A DNA stretch of 64,000 nt from Bradyrhizobium septentrionale (GCF_011516645.4 NZ_CP088285.1:7086501-7150500); one strand, 5' to 3'; shown: positions 43,071 to 52,162, counted from the stretch's first letter. The notes: generated from the letters alone by a model not told the origin. Numbers and translations: made by a program.

Positions 43071-43276
43071 TTCAAGACGCTCCTCGATGTGGCAAGACGA
43101 TGCCGTAGCGTGCGAACACGCTGCCGCCAGCGCTCGTCTCTGCGGTGGATTCGGATCGCCCGGTGGCGTGATCCGTGGCGTGTATGTCGCCCGTTGGGCC
43201 TGATCTCGCAACGATCGCGCGCCGCCGGATCGGGCCAACGAGACGTCGTTTCGCGCCAGCTGAGCAAGGAGAGGGT

Positions 43277-44242
43277 ATGGCGGTTCAGAAGATCGCGATC
43301 GCGATTCACGAAGGGGTTCAGGCGCTCGATGTCGCCGGTCCCGTCGATGTGTTCGCGGAGACGAACGGCTTTGTACCCGCCGGCAATGGCTACGAGACCG
43401 TGCTGGTCGGTGCCAGCCGCGAACCGCTGCGCGCATCGAACGGCATGAAGATATCCGCCGACCTCAGCTTCGATGAGGCAAGGGAGAAGTTCGACATCCT
43501 GCTGGTCGCCGGCGGGCCGGCATTGCCCGACGCCGAGCCTGATCCCGAACTGACGCAGTGGCTGCGGGGGGCGCCCGAGCGCGCCGAATTGTACGGTTCG
43601 ATCTGCACCGGCGCGTTCGCGCTCGGCCATGCCGGGCTGCTCGACGGCCACAAGGTGACGACGCATTGGCAGAACGCGCAGCGGCTGGCGGCGCGCTTTC
43701 CGGCCGCCAAGGTGATCTTCGACCGGATCTACATCCGCGACGGCAAGCTGATGACCTCGGCCGGCGTGACCGCAGGGATCGATCTTGGATTGGCGCTCGT
43801 CGCCGAGCGTCATGGGCCGCAGGTTGCGGTCGCGGTGGCAAAGCGGCTCGTCGTGGTGGCACAGCGCCAGGGCGGGCAGTCGCAGTTCAGTCCCTATCTC
43901 ACCGCGCCGGTCGACGAGGATTCGCCGATCTCGCGGGCGCAGGCGCATGTCATGCAGCGCGTCGGCGAGCGCCACACGTTGCAGTCGCTGGCCGAGGCCG
44001 TCAGCATGAGCGTGCGCAATTTCGGCCGCGCCTTCGCGCAGGAGACCGGCATCACGCCGCACGAATTCGTCGAGCGGGCGCGGGTCGACGCCGCGCGCCG
44101 GTTGCTCGAGGGCTCGGACCGGCCGCTGAAGGCGGTGGCGTTCGACTGCGGCTTCGGCTCGGCCGATCGGATGCGGATCGTGTTCTCCGAGCGGCTCGGC
44201 GTGTCGCCTGCGCAGTACCGCGCGAGTTTTCGCAAATTGTGA
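43277..44242 (+). CDS. GlxA-family regulator (DJ-1/PfpI domain plus AraC HTH)
   Basis: A 321-residue regulator. Residues 1 to about 190 form a class I amidotransferase-like DJ-1/PfpI domain (IAIAIHEGVQALDVAGPVDV, and the elbow GSICTGAFALGHAG with Cys). Residues 215-320 are an AraC DNA-binding domain with two HTH motifs (LQSLAEAVSMSVRNFGRAFA, VAFDCGFGSADRMRIVFSER). Such regulators sense small metabolites. ATG 43277 has AAGGAGAGGG upstream. It is divergent from the HD-domain gene. Confidence 0.92.
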   Translation: MAVQKIAIAIHEGVQALDVAGPVDVFAETNGFVPAGNGYETVLVGASREPLRASNGMKISADLSFDEAREKFDILLVAGGPALPDAEPDPELTQWLRGAPERAELYGSICTGAFALGHAGLLDGHKVTTHWQNAQRLAARFPAAKVIFDRIYIRDGKLMTSAGVTAGIDLGLALVAERHGPQVAVAVAKRLVVVAQRQGGQSQFSPYLTAPVDEDSPISRAQAHVMQRVGERHTLQSLAEAVSMSVRNFGRAFAQETGITPHEFVERARVDAARRLLEGSDRPLKAVAFDCGFGSADRMRIVFSERLGVSPAQYRASFRKL

Positions 44243-44331
44243 CGCCGTTCATGAAGCGGACGCCTGATCGGGGGTAGGATCGACGTCGTCGACGCCGTTT
44301 CCCGCCGCATATCCTTCCCCACGAGGCCACC

Positions 44332-44898
44332 ATGGACGCGCTCACGCTCTTCATCATCCGTCATGCCGAAAAACCTGGCGATGGCTGGCCGGGATCCGGC
44401 TTCACCGCGGACGGCGTGTCCGATACCGAGTCGCTTGTGCTCCGCGGCTGGCAGCGTGCCGGCGCATGGACGGCATTGTTCGGCACCGATCTCACCGGCG
44501 GTGACTATGCCAAGCCCGATGCGATCTACGCCGCGACGCCCGGCACCACGCCCAACCAGCCGCCAAGCAGCCGTCCGGCCGAGACGATCTCGGCACTCGC
44601 CGCGCGCCGCTCGCTGGCGCCGAACATAGGCTTTGGCAAGGGTGATGAGCCGGCGCTGATGCAGGCAGTGCTGGCGATGAAGGGCGTCGTGCTGTTGTGC
44701 TGGGAGCACAAGGCGATCATCTCGGACATCCTTCCGCTGATCCCGGTCAGCAAGGGCACGCCGCCGACCAAATGGGAGGGCAGCCGCTTCGACGTCGTGC
44801 TGCGCTTCGACCGCGCCAAGGGCGACGACAAGTTCGCCTTCAAGGAGCTGTTTCCGAAATTGCTGTCGGGCGATTCCGACAAGCCGTTGGGTGGTTGA
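44332..44898 (+). CDS. Histidine phosphatase-superfamily-like protein
   Basis: A 188-residue protein. The N-terminal motif LFIIRHAEKPGDGWP gives the catalytic His of the phosphoglycerate mutase-like fold. A later LLCWEHKAIISDIL may supply the second His. Much of the central helical region of normal members is reduced. It may be a phosphatase, but the target is unknown. No signal peptide is present. It stands downstream of the GlxA-type gene with an 89-bp gap. Confidence 0.78.
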   Translation: MDALTLFIIRHAEKPGDGWPGSGFTADGVSDTESLVLRGWQRAGAWTALFGTDLTGGDYAKPDAIYAATPGTTPNQPPSSRPAETISALAARRSLAPNIGFGKGDEPALMQAVLAMKGVVLLCWEHKAIISDILPLIPVSKGTPPTKWEGSRFDVVLRFDRAKGDDKFAFKELFPKLLSGDSDKPLGG

Positions 44899-44910
44899 GC
44901 GGCGCTGCGG

Positions 44911-45012
44911 CCAGAGCCTTTTCCGTTCCGATTGAATCGGAACGGGGCTCCAGATTCTTGTTTTGACGCGTTTTCTTCACGCGAACTGGCATCCACTTCG
45001 CTCGAAAACGCT
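44911..45012. repeat. Intergenic repeat with a perfect 11-bp-arm palindrome
   Basis: CCGTTCCGATT-G-AATCGGAACGG (44923-44945) is a perfect palindrome. It is followed by GGCTCCAGATTCTTGTTTTG and CATCCACTTCGCTCGAAAAC, the same unit as at 35565-35667 but without the inserted stretch. I recall both as frequent Rhizobiales intergenic repeats. It separates convergent genes. Confidence 0.7.
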
Positions 45013-45020
45013 TTTGCCGG

Positions 45021-45374
45021 TCACTCCAGCCCGAGCGCCTTGCGTAATTTCCGCGTCAGCTTCGCGGCGATCAGGGCATGCGCCTGCGCGAGATAGGCCG
45101 TGAGCTCGGCGTCGGGCAGGGCGTCGTTGGCCGCCAGCTGCACCCATGTGGCACGCGCCAGATACGGCGCCGGCCGCGCCAGGCCCTGCTCGATCAGCAT
45201 CTGATAGGCCATGTTCGATGTCTTGAACATGAAGCCGCCGGTGCTCTCGATGTAGCCGCCGGCCAGCGCGAACATCTTGCCGCCGACCTTGAACACCGAC
45301 GTGCCCTCCCATTGCACGACCTTGGTGGCGGCGGGCAGACGCAGGCAATGAGCTTCGAAGGTTTTGGGGCGCAT
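45021..45374 (-). CDS. MmcQ/YjbR family protein
   Basis: A 117-residue protein with the CyaY-like fold of the MmcQ/YjbR family. It begins MRPKTFEAHCLRLPAATKVV and has WEGTSVFKVGGKMFALAG. The helix SNMAYQMLIEQGLARPAPYL precedes WVQLA. These are thought to bind DNA or act in regulation, but no precise role is known. I chose ATG 45374 on the family N-terminus; the frame extends 23 codons upstream. It is convergent with the phosphatase-like gene and divergent from the PadR gene. Confidence 0.85.
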   Translation of the reverse strand: MRPKTFEAHCLRLPAATKVVQWEGTSVFKVGGKMFALAGGYIESTGGFMFKTSNMAYQMLIEQGLARPAPYLARATWVQLAANDALPDAELTAYLAQAHALIAAKLTRKLRKALGLE

Positions 45375-45524
45375 GAGTCGCAGAAGTTGGGAAACCTTCT
45401 GAAGCCTTAGGCCAGCTGCGCGAACGCCGACAAGCCCAGTCATTCCCAGCGAGCGTGGCTGCCGCGGCGTCGGGTCGCCGGGCTCCTCACGAAAACGTGG
45501 GTTGTTGCTTTCTCATCTGTAGAT

Positions 45525-45538
45525 ATATCGTAAGATAT
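45525..45538. promoter_or_regulatory. PadR operator candidate
   Basis: ATATC-GTAA-GATAT is a perfect dyad 22 bp upstream of the PadR start. PadR repressors commonly bind AT-rich dyads of the ATGT/ACAT or ATAT kind. Autoregulation is likely. Confidence 0.6.
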
Positions 45539-45559
45539 GTTTTCAGTAAGGAGCAAGCA

Positions 45560-46192
45560 ATGAGAAGACAGATGTTTCGTGACCGGGACGATGATGGCTT
45601 CCGGTTTGGGTTCTTCGCCATGGGCCGGCACGGCCGAGGCGGCCACCGCTTTGGGCGCGGAGGTCCTGGCTTCTTCGGACGTGGCGGGGGCGGCGACTTT
45701 CCGGGCTCGCGGCGGCTCTCGTCGCAGGATCTGCAACTGGTGATCCTGGCGCTGCTCGGCGAGCAGGCTGCGCACGGCTATGAGCTGATCAAGACCATCG
45801 AGGAGAAGTCGGACGGTTTCTACAGCCCGAGCCCGGGCGTGATCTATCCGGCGCTGACATTCCTCGAGGAGATCGGCCATGCCAACGTCACGCAGGATGC
45901 GGCACGCAAGCTCTACAGCATCACCGAGCAGGGCAAGGCGCATCTCGCCGAGAACCGCGCCACCGCGGACACCATTCTCGAGGCGCTGTCGCGGATCGGC
46001 CGCCGCATGGAGGAGGTGCGTGAGGCCTTCGCCGGCGTCAGCGATCTCGATGGCGAAGCGTCCGACGAAATGCACCGCGCCCGTCACGCGCTGAAAAGCG
46101 CGCTGCGCCAGAAGCGCGGCAGCGATGCCGCCGAGGCGCGGCGCATCGCGAAAATCCTGGAGCGCGCTGCCGCCGAAATCCTGCAGCAATGA
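45560..46192 (+). CDS. PadR-family transcriptional regulator
   Basis: A 210-residue regulator. Residues 1-50 are rich in Gly, Arg and Phe (GRHGRGGHRFGRGGPGFFGR) and look disordered. The winged helix covers about 57-130: LQLVILALLGEQAAHGYELI, SPSPGVIYPALTFLEEIGHA and DAARKLYSITEQGKAHLAEN. The C-terminal helices form the dimer arm. AAGGAG precedes ATG 45560. A dyad lies just upstream. It is followed after 26 bp by a methyltransferase gene, probably its operon partner. The Gly/Arg-rich leader is typical of PadR proteins in this group. Confidence 0.92.
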   Translation: MRRQMFRDRDDDGFRFGFFAMGRHGRGGHRFGRGGPGFFGRGGGGDFPGSRRLSSQDLQLVILALLGEQAAHGYELIKTIEEKSDGFYSPSPGVIYPALTFLEEIGHANVTQDAARKLYSITEQGKAHLAENRATADTILEALSRIGRRMEEVREAFAGVSDLDGEASDEMHRARHALKSALRQKRGSDAAEARRIAKILERAAAEILQQ

Positions 46193-46218
46193 CACAGTCG
46201 CAGCGAAGGACACCTTTC

Positions 46219-46863
46219 ATGTACAACGCTGAACCGCACAGCGCGATTACTGACGCCCGCGTTGCTGCCGTCATCGAGCGCCTGCAGGCCACGCGCCGGG
46301 CGCCCGTGCGGGGCAATCCGATGCAGAGCGGCAGCCGCGATCCGCACGACTATGCCGGGCAGGGATTCTCGATCCATCCCGAGCAGGGCGAACTGATCTA
46401 TCTCTTGTGCCGCGGCCTGCGCGCCAAACGCGTTGCCGAGTTCGCGACCTCGGTCGGAATGTCGACGCTGTATTTCGCCGCCGCGGTGCGTGACAATGGC
46501 GGCGGCACGGTGATCGGCTCGGAGATCGTGCCAGCCAAGGTCCAAACCGCGAAGCGCAATCTCACTGATGCCGGCCTTGCCGACTACGCCGAGATCCGCG
46601 AGGGCGATGCGCGCCAGACGCTGCGCGATCTCGGCGGTCCCGTCGACTTCATCCTGATCGATGGCTGGCCGGGCGACAAGGGACCGACGCTCGCGCGCCA
46701 AGTGATCGAGATCGTCGCCCCGCAGCTTCGGGTCGGCGGCTATGTCATGAACGACAATGCCGAGACGGATTTTCTGGAGTTCGTGCGCGATCCCAAAAAT
46801 GGCTTCGTGTCGATCACGCTGCCGCTCAAGGGCGGCACCGAGCTTTGCCTCAAGGTGGCATAG
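46219..46863 (+). CDS. Class I SAM-dependent methyltransferase
   Basis: A 214-residue O-methyltransferase-like protein. The SAM site is RVAEFATSVGMSTLYFAAAV, then VIGSEIVPAKVQTAKRNL (acidic strand end) and FILIDGWPGDKGP. The C-terminus LPLKGGTELCLKVA completes the Rossmann sheet. ATG 46219 has AAGGA upstream, but an ATG at 46189 overlaps the PadR stop. Either start implies cotranscription with padR. The substrate is unknown, and small aromatic compounds are a reasonable guess. Confidence 0.88.
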   Translation: MYNAEPHSAITDARVAAVIERLQATRRAPVRGNPMQSGSRDPHDYAGQGFSIHPEQGELIYLLCRGLRAKRVAEFATSVGMSTLYFAAAVRDNGGGTVIGSEIVPAKVQTAKRNLTDAGLADYAEIREGDARQTLRDLGGPVDFILIDGWPGDKGPTLARQVIEIVAPQLRVGGYVMNDNAETDFLEFVRDPKNGFVSITLPLKGGTELCLKVA

Positions 46864-46975
46864 GGCGGCGGACGGCACCATTTGATCGACGGCTGGCGTG
46901 ATTGTGAGCCGCAACCACATCACGCCGTGCTGCGGTACTATGGCGCAAACGCCATCTGGCAACCAAGGCAACTAT

Positions 46976-47254
46976 CTACAAATGCTTTTTGAGAAATTCA
47001 AAGAGCATTCCTCCCCCAATAAAGTAGGGGAGCATAACGATCCAGAAGAGGCGACCGCATTGGCGCCTCAAAATCTGCCCTCTTTCGTCGAGTTCGTCGA
47101 CGGACGGCATCCTTCTCAGCAATTGTAGCTTCCACTTGCTGACGCCCGGTAAGATATGCCGTGACATCTCGGCGCCGAGAAGCCAAATCCGGAATCCCAA
47201 GATCAGGAGACTGACAACCCAGCAAAATCGAAGCAGATCAAACCAAGTGGGCAT
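46976..47254 (-). CDS. Small membrane protein, unknown
   Basis: A 92-residue protein with two predicted helices: LLRFCWVVSLLILGFRIWLL near the N-terminus and LFWIVMLPYFIGGGMLFEFL near the C-terminus. Between them is a basic stretch, SKWKLQLLRRMPSVDELDER. The DNA is visibly AT-richer than its neighbours, and no clear Shine-Dalgarno precedes ATG 47254. I do not recognise a family. It may form a unit with the next gene, which lies 84 bp upstream on the same strand. Confidence 0.55.
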   Translation of the reverse strand: MPTWFDLLRFCWVVSLLILGFRIWLLGAEMSRHILPGVSKWKLQLLRRMPSVDELDERGQILRRQCGRLFWIVMLPYFIGGGMLFEFLKKHL

Positions 47255-47338
47255 CGGAACTAGATTTCCATCAGCGCGACTTGCTCGATCTCACGCGCCG
47301 CAACACAGGGGGCAGAAAGAGCACGTTAGATTGATAAC

Positions 47339-48055
47339 TTAGAGGAATTTGCATTTTCCGGGGTCAGAGTGGGTAAGTTGCTCAATCTTGGTAGCTGTTT
47401 CTTTCGCAGCCGGATCATCCGGATTCACTGAAAGCGAGGCAACTATAGAAACAAAATCGCCTTCGACAAATTCCTTCGTAATCCGAACGTATAGTTGATC
47501 GCCGACTCTCTTGAGAAGATAGCTTTGGGACTTAACGACAATCAAAGGTGACGTCTGCTCAAATATTTGCAGGCGTATTTCATCATCGCCCCCAAGGCTC
47601 CCCTTAACGTCGAGGCCGATAATCTTTCGCATAAGGTCTAAATATCGATCCAAATCCGCCTGTCGCTCCTTTCGTGACTGCGGCTTTTCGGGTTTCGGCT
47701 TGTCGCAAGCCAAAATCATGGCTCGATTGGTTGAGATGAGTCTCGGCTTTGCTGGCTGAAGTACAGCAACCGGCTTGGCGGCTGGCGCTGGAGTGTCGGA
47801 TACGATGGAAGTTGGCTTTATCGGCTCGATCGAGCGCAGAGCATTTGTGTAGTACCAATAGTTCCACCACAGACCGCACGCAGTGACCGGCACCACAAAA
47901 AACTTGCGGCCGAAATGATGAAGCCCAAGGCCGATCCCGCCCAAAGCTGCTGTCCCTATGAGAGACCAGCCGATCCATAGCTTGTCAGGGGCAATCATGA
48001 TTGCTCCCGCGCCAGCCAAGCCCAACAGCCCAAGCAATGCCGAGCTTTCCCTCAA
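47339..48055 (-). CDS. Membrane-anchored protein of unknown function
   Basis: A 238-residue protein with three or so N-terminal hydrophobic segments (LLGLLGLAGAGAIMIAP, IGWSLIGTAALGGIGLGL, FFVVPVTACGLWWNYWYY). A soluble domain of about 150 residues follows and ends HSDPGKCKFL. I do not recognise the domain. The DNA is AT-richer and uses codons unlike the neighbours (TTT, ATA and AAA are frequent), which suggests transfer. The start is uncertain: TTG 48055 keeps the frame, and TTG 48037 has GAGGGA upstream. Confidence 0.6.
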   Translation of the reverse strand: MRESSALLGLLGLAGAGAIMIAPDKLWIGWSLIGTAALGGIGLGLHHFGRKFFVVPVTACGLWWNYWYYTNALRSIEPIKPTSIVSDTPAPAAKPVAVLQPAKPRLISTNRAMILACDKPKPEKPQSRKERQADLDRYLDLMRKIIGLDVKGSLGGDDEIRLQIFEQTSPLIVVKSQSYLLKRVGDQLYVRITKEFVEGDFVSIVASLSVNPDDPAAKETATKIEQLTHSDPGKCKFL

Positions 48056-48237
48056 AGGATATCTGCATGGGAATCACCTCTCGCACTTTATCCTAGGAAC
48101 GGGATTCCCTAAAATTTCAGGTAGTGGATAACCGCCCGAGTCAGGCAGACCCCTTGGGTTTGCGCGACTATATCGCCATGCTGGATTTTGCCGGCGCTTC
48201 TTGCTCTGTTCGAGGAAAATCAGGAGCGAAGCGCCGC

Positions 48238-48939
48238 ATGTCCGAAGTCTCGCCAATTCATCCGCTCGATCGCCCGATCTGGAGCGCACTGACCACGAGG
48301 CAGCGCGGCCTGGCCGAAGGCGGCACCGATGCCCGGCGCTTTCCGCTGGCGATCGCACCCTTTGCCGACATGGTCGACATGTCGTCCGAGAGCTTTGCCG
48401 CGCTCGGTGCGCTGCTGTCGGGACCTGAGATAGCGGTGCTGTTCACATCAGATCCGGTCACGGTGCCGGCGGAGTTCAAGGTGCTGCTGGCCGAGACCGG
48501 CGAGCAGATGATCGGCACACCCGCAGACTTTGCGCTGTCCGGTGTCGAGATCGTCACGCTCGGCGCCGCCGACGTGCCTGCGATGATGGCGTTGACGGAG
48601 CTGACCAAGCCCGGCCCGTTCAGCGCGCGGACGCATGAGCTCGGCACCTTTCTCGGCATTCGCGTGAACGGCGAGCTGGTCGCGATGACCGGGGAACGCA
48701 TGAAGCCGGGGAACTATACCGAGATGACCGCGGTCTGCGTGCATCCGGACCATCGCGGCCGCGGCTACGCGCAGGCGCTGCTGTCGGCGGTCGCCCGCCA
48801 GATCGTGGCGCGCGCCGAAATTCCGTTCCTGCACGTCTTCACCAGCAATGTCTCGGCGATCGCGCTCTACCGGCGCCAGGGCATGGAAATCCGCCGCCGT
48901 CTGCACATCACGGTGTTGCAGAAGCACGGGCAGGGCTGA
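48238..48939 (+). CDS. GNAT-family acetyltransferase
   Basis: A 233-residue GNAT with a long N-terminal extension. The acetyl-CoA loop is CVHPDHRGRGYAQALLSAVA, and the end motif is NVSAIALYRRQGMEIRRRLH. The N-terminal part (IWSALTTRQRGLAEGGTDAR) seems to be a second degenerate GNAT-like half, as in some FR47-type proteins. I chose ATG 48238, with CAGGAG upstream; the frame is open to 48124. The substrate is unknown. Confidence 0.85.
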   Translation: MSEVSPIHPLDRPIWSALTTRQRGLAEGGTDARRFPLAIAPFADMVDMSSESFAALGALLSGPEIAVLFTSDPVTVPAEFKVLLAETGEQMIGTPADFALSGVEIVTLGAADVPAMMALTELTKPGPFSARTHELGTFLGIRVNGELVAMTGERMKPGNYTEMTAVCVHPDHRGRGYAQALLSAVARQIVARAEIPFLHVFTSNVSAIALYRRQGMEIRRRLHITVLQKHGQG

Positions 48940-48969
48940 AGTGTTGGCTCTGCTCAATTCGGCGCTCGC

Positions 48970-50886
48970 TCATGCCAGCCTGTTGTTTGCCTGATGCACC
49001 GAGCGCTTGTCGCAGCTGGGGTCGATCGCGACGACGGCTGTCGCGATCCGGCCGCGTGCGGCGACATTGTTGCTGATCTCGACGTTCCTGGAGCGGCCGA
49101 CATAGATCGCGCTGTCGGGCCTGATCCTGAAGAACTCGCCGGCCCCGAACGCATTGCCGCGCACAAATGTCTGGCCGATCACATTGTCGGCGATCTTGAG
49201 GCCATCCGCATTGCTGACGAAGATCGCGTAGATGCAGGAATCGTCGATGTGATTGCCTTCGATGATGACGCGCCGGTTCTCGAAATTGTCCTGAAATCCC
49301 TTCGCGCTCTCCGGCGGCACCATGCCGACATAGATGGTGCCGAGGGTGCCGCTGCCGCTGGTCAGCTCATTGGCGCCGTTGACGCAATGGCTGAAGCGGT
49401 TGCCTCGGAACACGAGGTTGTCGGCAAATCCCGACTCCGACCAGAAGCCGATGTCGCTTCCGGCCTGTAGCGCCACCCCGGTCGAGAAGGTGAACTGGCA
49501 GTTTTCGACGATGGCGTTCGGCGCCTTCATCAGCACCCGGCCGCAGGCGTGGAAGCTGCACCTCAGCACCGTGGCGCCTGACCCGGCATGCGTCAGCGAG
49601 GTGATGGCATCGCCGACCCTGAGCGGCAGGTCCTGCTGCAGGGTGACGTCATAGATCAGGTCCGGCTGGGTGGTCGGGCTCCGGTTGTTCCAGAGCTGTG
49701 CGATCTTCGCCTTCAGCTCCGGCGCATGGCGCTTGGTCAATTGCTCGACCTTGCTGCGTCCGAGTGAACGAAACGTCGCGTGATCGCAGCTCTCGATGTC
49801 GTCACCGGCCACAAGGCCGATGTCCCATTTCGGGCTGAGCAAAAAGCGCCGCGGTGCCGTCTTAGCGACCACATAGTAGTAGAAGCCGTGCACATTGATG
49901 GCGTCGTCGCAGGTATTGGCAAAGCTGCAATCCTCGAACGTCGGTCCACGCTCGAGCGCGGTGAAGTGCGAACCGTCCGAGTTGGTCGAGATCAGCCGGT
50001 CGGTCGTCGCGCTTTTCGGCCGAGGTCCCGGAACGACCGAGACTTTTTGCAGCATCATCGAGCCTTCGCCGCCATTCTCGATGATGCCCATGCCCGGCGA
50101 GGCCAGGAGCTTCAGGTCGATCAGGCTGGTTGCGACGCTGGAGTCCACCGTAACGGCGTGCGCGCCGCCGTTGGAGATCGCGACCACGTCGCCGATCGCG
50201 ATCGGCAGCTGGCTCGGGGAGCGGTCATTCGCGCCCCACTGCAGTCGTACCTTGATCAACCCGTCACTGATGCGCGCGACGTGGCTCGGTGAGAGGAAGT
50301 CGCGGGCGCCAGTCTTCAGCGCCCGGTTGTGGCGGTCCATCACCTTGAAGAATCCGCCGGCCATGGCGGCGAGCAGGGCGGCATCATCGGGATAGCCCGG
50401 ATCGATCCTCACCGTGATCTCGAGTGCGGCCTTGTCGAAGGCCGCGATCGTACCCTGCGTGAACGGCAGCGGATCATAGTCAATGCTGAGGTCACGAATC
50501 GTGAGGTGGCTGCAATCCGAGATCACGAAGGTCCCGCTGCGCGTCGTGTTGATCAACTGCGCGCCATTGCCGTTCAGCTCGAAGCCGTGCAACTGCCGGA
50601 ACGCGAGCGGCCGCTTGATTCGGTAGCTGGCGTTCTTCTCGAGGTTGAGGACGATGTGAACCGGTCCGGCCTTGCTGGCGTCAGCCGCCGTTTTGGCGAC
50701 GGCAGCCAGCGCCTTGGCGAAGGCCGCGTCGGCGTCGCCACTGGAGGTGACCGTGAAGGTAGCCATGTCGAAGGTTGCAGACCCAGGGCGCGGCGCCGGT
50801 TCGGCGCCGCTTTCGGCGCCGAGCAGCGGGGTCGCCACGACGAACGAGGCAAGCGTCAGCGCTCGCCGGCGGCTGATCGGCATCAT
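48970..50886 (-). CDS. Tat-exported parallel beta-helix protein
   Basis: A 638-residue protein with a Tat-type signal, MMPISRRRALTLASFVVATP. It carries right-handed beta-helix repeats: GFELNGNGAQLINTT, FEDCSFANTCDDAINVHGFY, NLVFRGNRFSHCVNGANELT and VIIEGNHIDDSCIYAIFVSN. The segment ANTCDDAINVHGFYYYVVA resembles a conserved motif of GH110-type alpha-galactosidases, but this is only a recollection. It probably degrades or binds a polysaccharide in the periplasm. AAGGAG precedes ATG 50886. It is divergent from the truncated MFS gene. Confidence 0.85.
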   Translation of the reverse strand: MMPISRRRALTLASFVVATPLLGAESGAEPAPRPGSATFDMATFTVTSSGDADAAFAKALAAVAKTAADASKAGPVHIVLNLEKNASYRIKRPLAFRQLHGFELNGNGAQLINTTRSGTFVISDCSHLTIRDLSIDYDPLPFTQGTIAAFDKAALEITVRIDPGYPDDAALLAAMAGGFFKVMDRHNRALKTGARDFLSPSHVARISDGLIKVRLQWGANDRSPSQLPIAIGDVVAISNGGAHAVTVDSSVATSLIDLKLLASPGMGIIENGGEGSMMLQKVSVVPGPRPKSATTDRLISTNSDGSHFTALERGPTFEDCSFANTCDDAINVHGFYYYVVAKTAPRRFLLSPKWDIGLVAGDDIESCDHATFRSLGRSKVEQLTKRHAPELKAKIAQLWNNRSPTTQPDLIYDVTLQQDLPLRVGDAITSLTHAGSGATVLRCSFHACGRVLMKAPNAIVENCQFTFSTGVALQAGSDIGFWSESGFADNLVFRGNRFSHCVNGANELTSGSGTLGTIYVGMVPPESAKGFQDNFENRRVIIEGNHIDDSCIYAIFVSNADGLKIADNVIGQTFVRGNAFGAGEFFRIRPDSAIYVGRSRNVEISNNVAARGRIATAVVAIDPSCDKRSVHQANNRLA

Positions 50887-50989
50887 GCATGGCTCCTTGC
50901 GCGACCGCGATCGATCGCCGCGCACTATCCGGCCGCGGAGATGAATTGGAGCCGAACGACGCGGAGGTGGCGCAGGGGCTCTCGACGTT

Positions 50990-51571
50990 GTGATGAATAT
51001 CGCCGCCGGGAGCGTGCGACAGCGACCACGCTTGTTCTTTGCGCTGTTCAGTTTCCTGCCGATCCTGCTGACCGAGCGGCTCGGTGTGTCCAGCCAGAGC
51101 GCCGGCGGGCTCAGTGCGCTGGCGGCGGCGGGCAATGTCGTCGGCAATCTCGCCGCCGGCAATCTGCTCGCGCGCGGCGTCTGCCGCACCGTGTTGATTG
51201 CTGTGGCGGCCTTCGTGATGGGCGCCTCGGCGCTCGGAATCTTCCTGCCGGTGCTCGGCGTGTGGGGGGCATTCTTTCTGTGCCTGCTGTTCTCCGCGAC
51301 CGGCGGCCTGATCCCGGCGACGTTGCTGGCGACCGCACCCGCCGCGGCGCGTTCCGCGGCGATGGTCCCCGTCATGATGGGGCTGTTGATGACGGGCAGC
51401 AATTTCGGCCAGGTGACCGGACCGATCGCGGTCGGCGCTGTGGTCTCGACCTGGGGCTGGGGCGCGGCCTGTATCATGGTGGTTGCAGCGGCGATCCTCG
51501 CCGGGCTCGCGGCCTGGATGCTGGCGCGCGGCGATCACAAGCGCGTGGGTGAGGCGAGGGACCCGGCTTGA
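50990..51571 (+). pseudogene. C-terminal half of an MFS transporter
   Basis: A 193-residue frame with only six helices, from LFFALFSFLPILLTERLGVS to AAILAGLAAWMLARG. They match the second half (helices 7-12) of CynX-type MFS permeases. No N-terminal half lies upstream. Instead the divergent beta-helix gene begins 103 bp away. The gene therefore appears truncated, probably by deletion or by insertion of the beta-helix gene. A half-length protein could still be made from the start at 50990, but I expect it to be non-functional. Confidence 0.75.
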
Positions 51572-51634
51572 CGCCGCTGGCGCAGAGGTCGAAGGAGTGA
51601 CGGTCTCTCACGCCAACGACAACAGGAAAGCTTC

Positions 51635-51985
51635 ATGACACGCGTGCGCTGTATCACCGAAATGGGCATGGGCGTCGACGTTCACGGCCGCGACGCCACC
51701 AAGGCCGCCAGGCGCGCGGTCTCGGATGCGATCCGCCATTCCAGCCTCGGCTTCTTCCGCATGCTCGGCAAGACCGCGAACGACATGTTCGTCGACGTCA
51801 CGATCGCCGTGCCGAATCCCGAAGACGTCGATATCGCAGCGGTCGCCAAGGAACTGCCCTATGGCACCAAGACGGTGAAGGCAATCGCGGGCGGGCTCGA
51901 AATCCCGTCTGATCTCGGCAACGACCCGATCCTGATCGCGAATGCCGCCGTCATCGTCAGCTTCGACGACGGGAAGACCGGCTGA
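51635..51985 (+). CDS. Lin0512 family protein
   Basis: A 116-residue cytosolic protein of the Lin0512 family. It begins RCITEMGMGVDVHGRDATKA and has ARRAVSDAIRHSSLGFF. The later motif LPYGTKTVKAIAGGLEIPSD, and the end VSFDDGKTG, fit the family. The fold resembles a small alpha/beta barrel-like unit, and the function is unknown. AGGAAAG precedes the ATG. It follows the MFS remnant and precedes a long inverted repeat. Confidence 0.85.
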   Translation: MTRVRCITEMGMGVDVHGRDATKAARRAVSDAIRHSSLGFFRMLGKTANDMFVDVTIAVPNPEDVDIAAVAKELPYGTKTVKAIAGGLEIPSDLGNDPILIANAAVIVSFDDGKTG

Positions 51986-52028
51986 TCAACCGCGGTGGGT
52001 CGATGGGATCGAGAGCCATCCCTCACGG

Positions 52029-52150
52029 CGTCGTCCTGGCGAAAGCCAGGACCCATGACCACGAACGCTGATTGTTGTATGCGCTGCAACGACGATCTTT
52101 CACCCAACAGATGCCGGTGGCTATGGGTCCTGGCTTTCGCCAGGACGACG
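52029..52150. repeat. Perfect 28-bp inverted repeat with 66-bp centre
   Basis: The left arm (52029-52056) begins CGTCGTCCTGGCGAAAGCCA and the right arm (52123-52150) is its exact reverse complement. The pairing continues imperfectly inward (CCCAT..CCAC against GTGG..ATGGG). Each arm is itself partly palindromic (CCTGGC-GAAA-GCCAGG). It is a typical Bradyrhizobium intergenic element from memory and lies between two convergent genes. Confidence 0.8.
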
Positions 52151-52162
52151 GAATTGGAGGCG

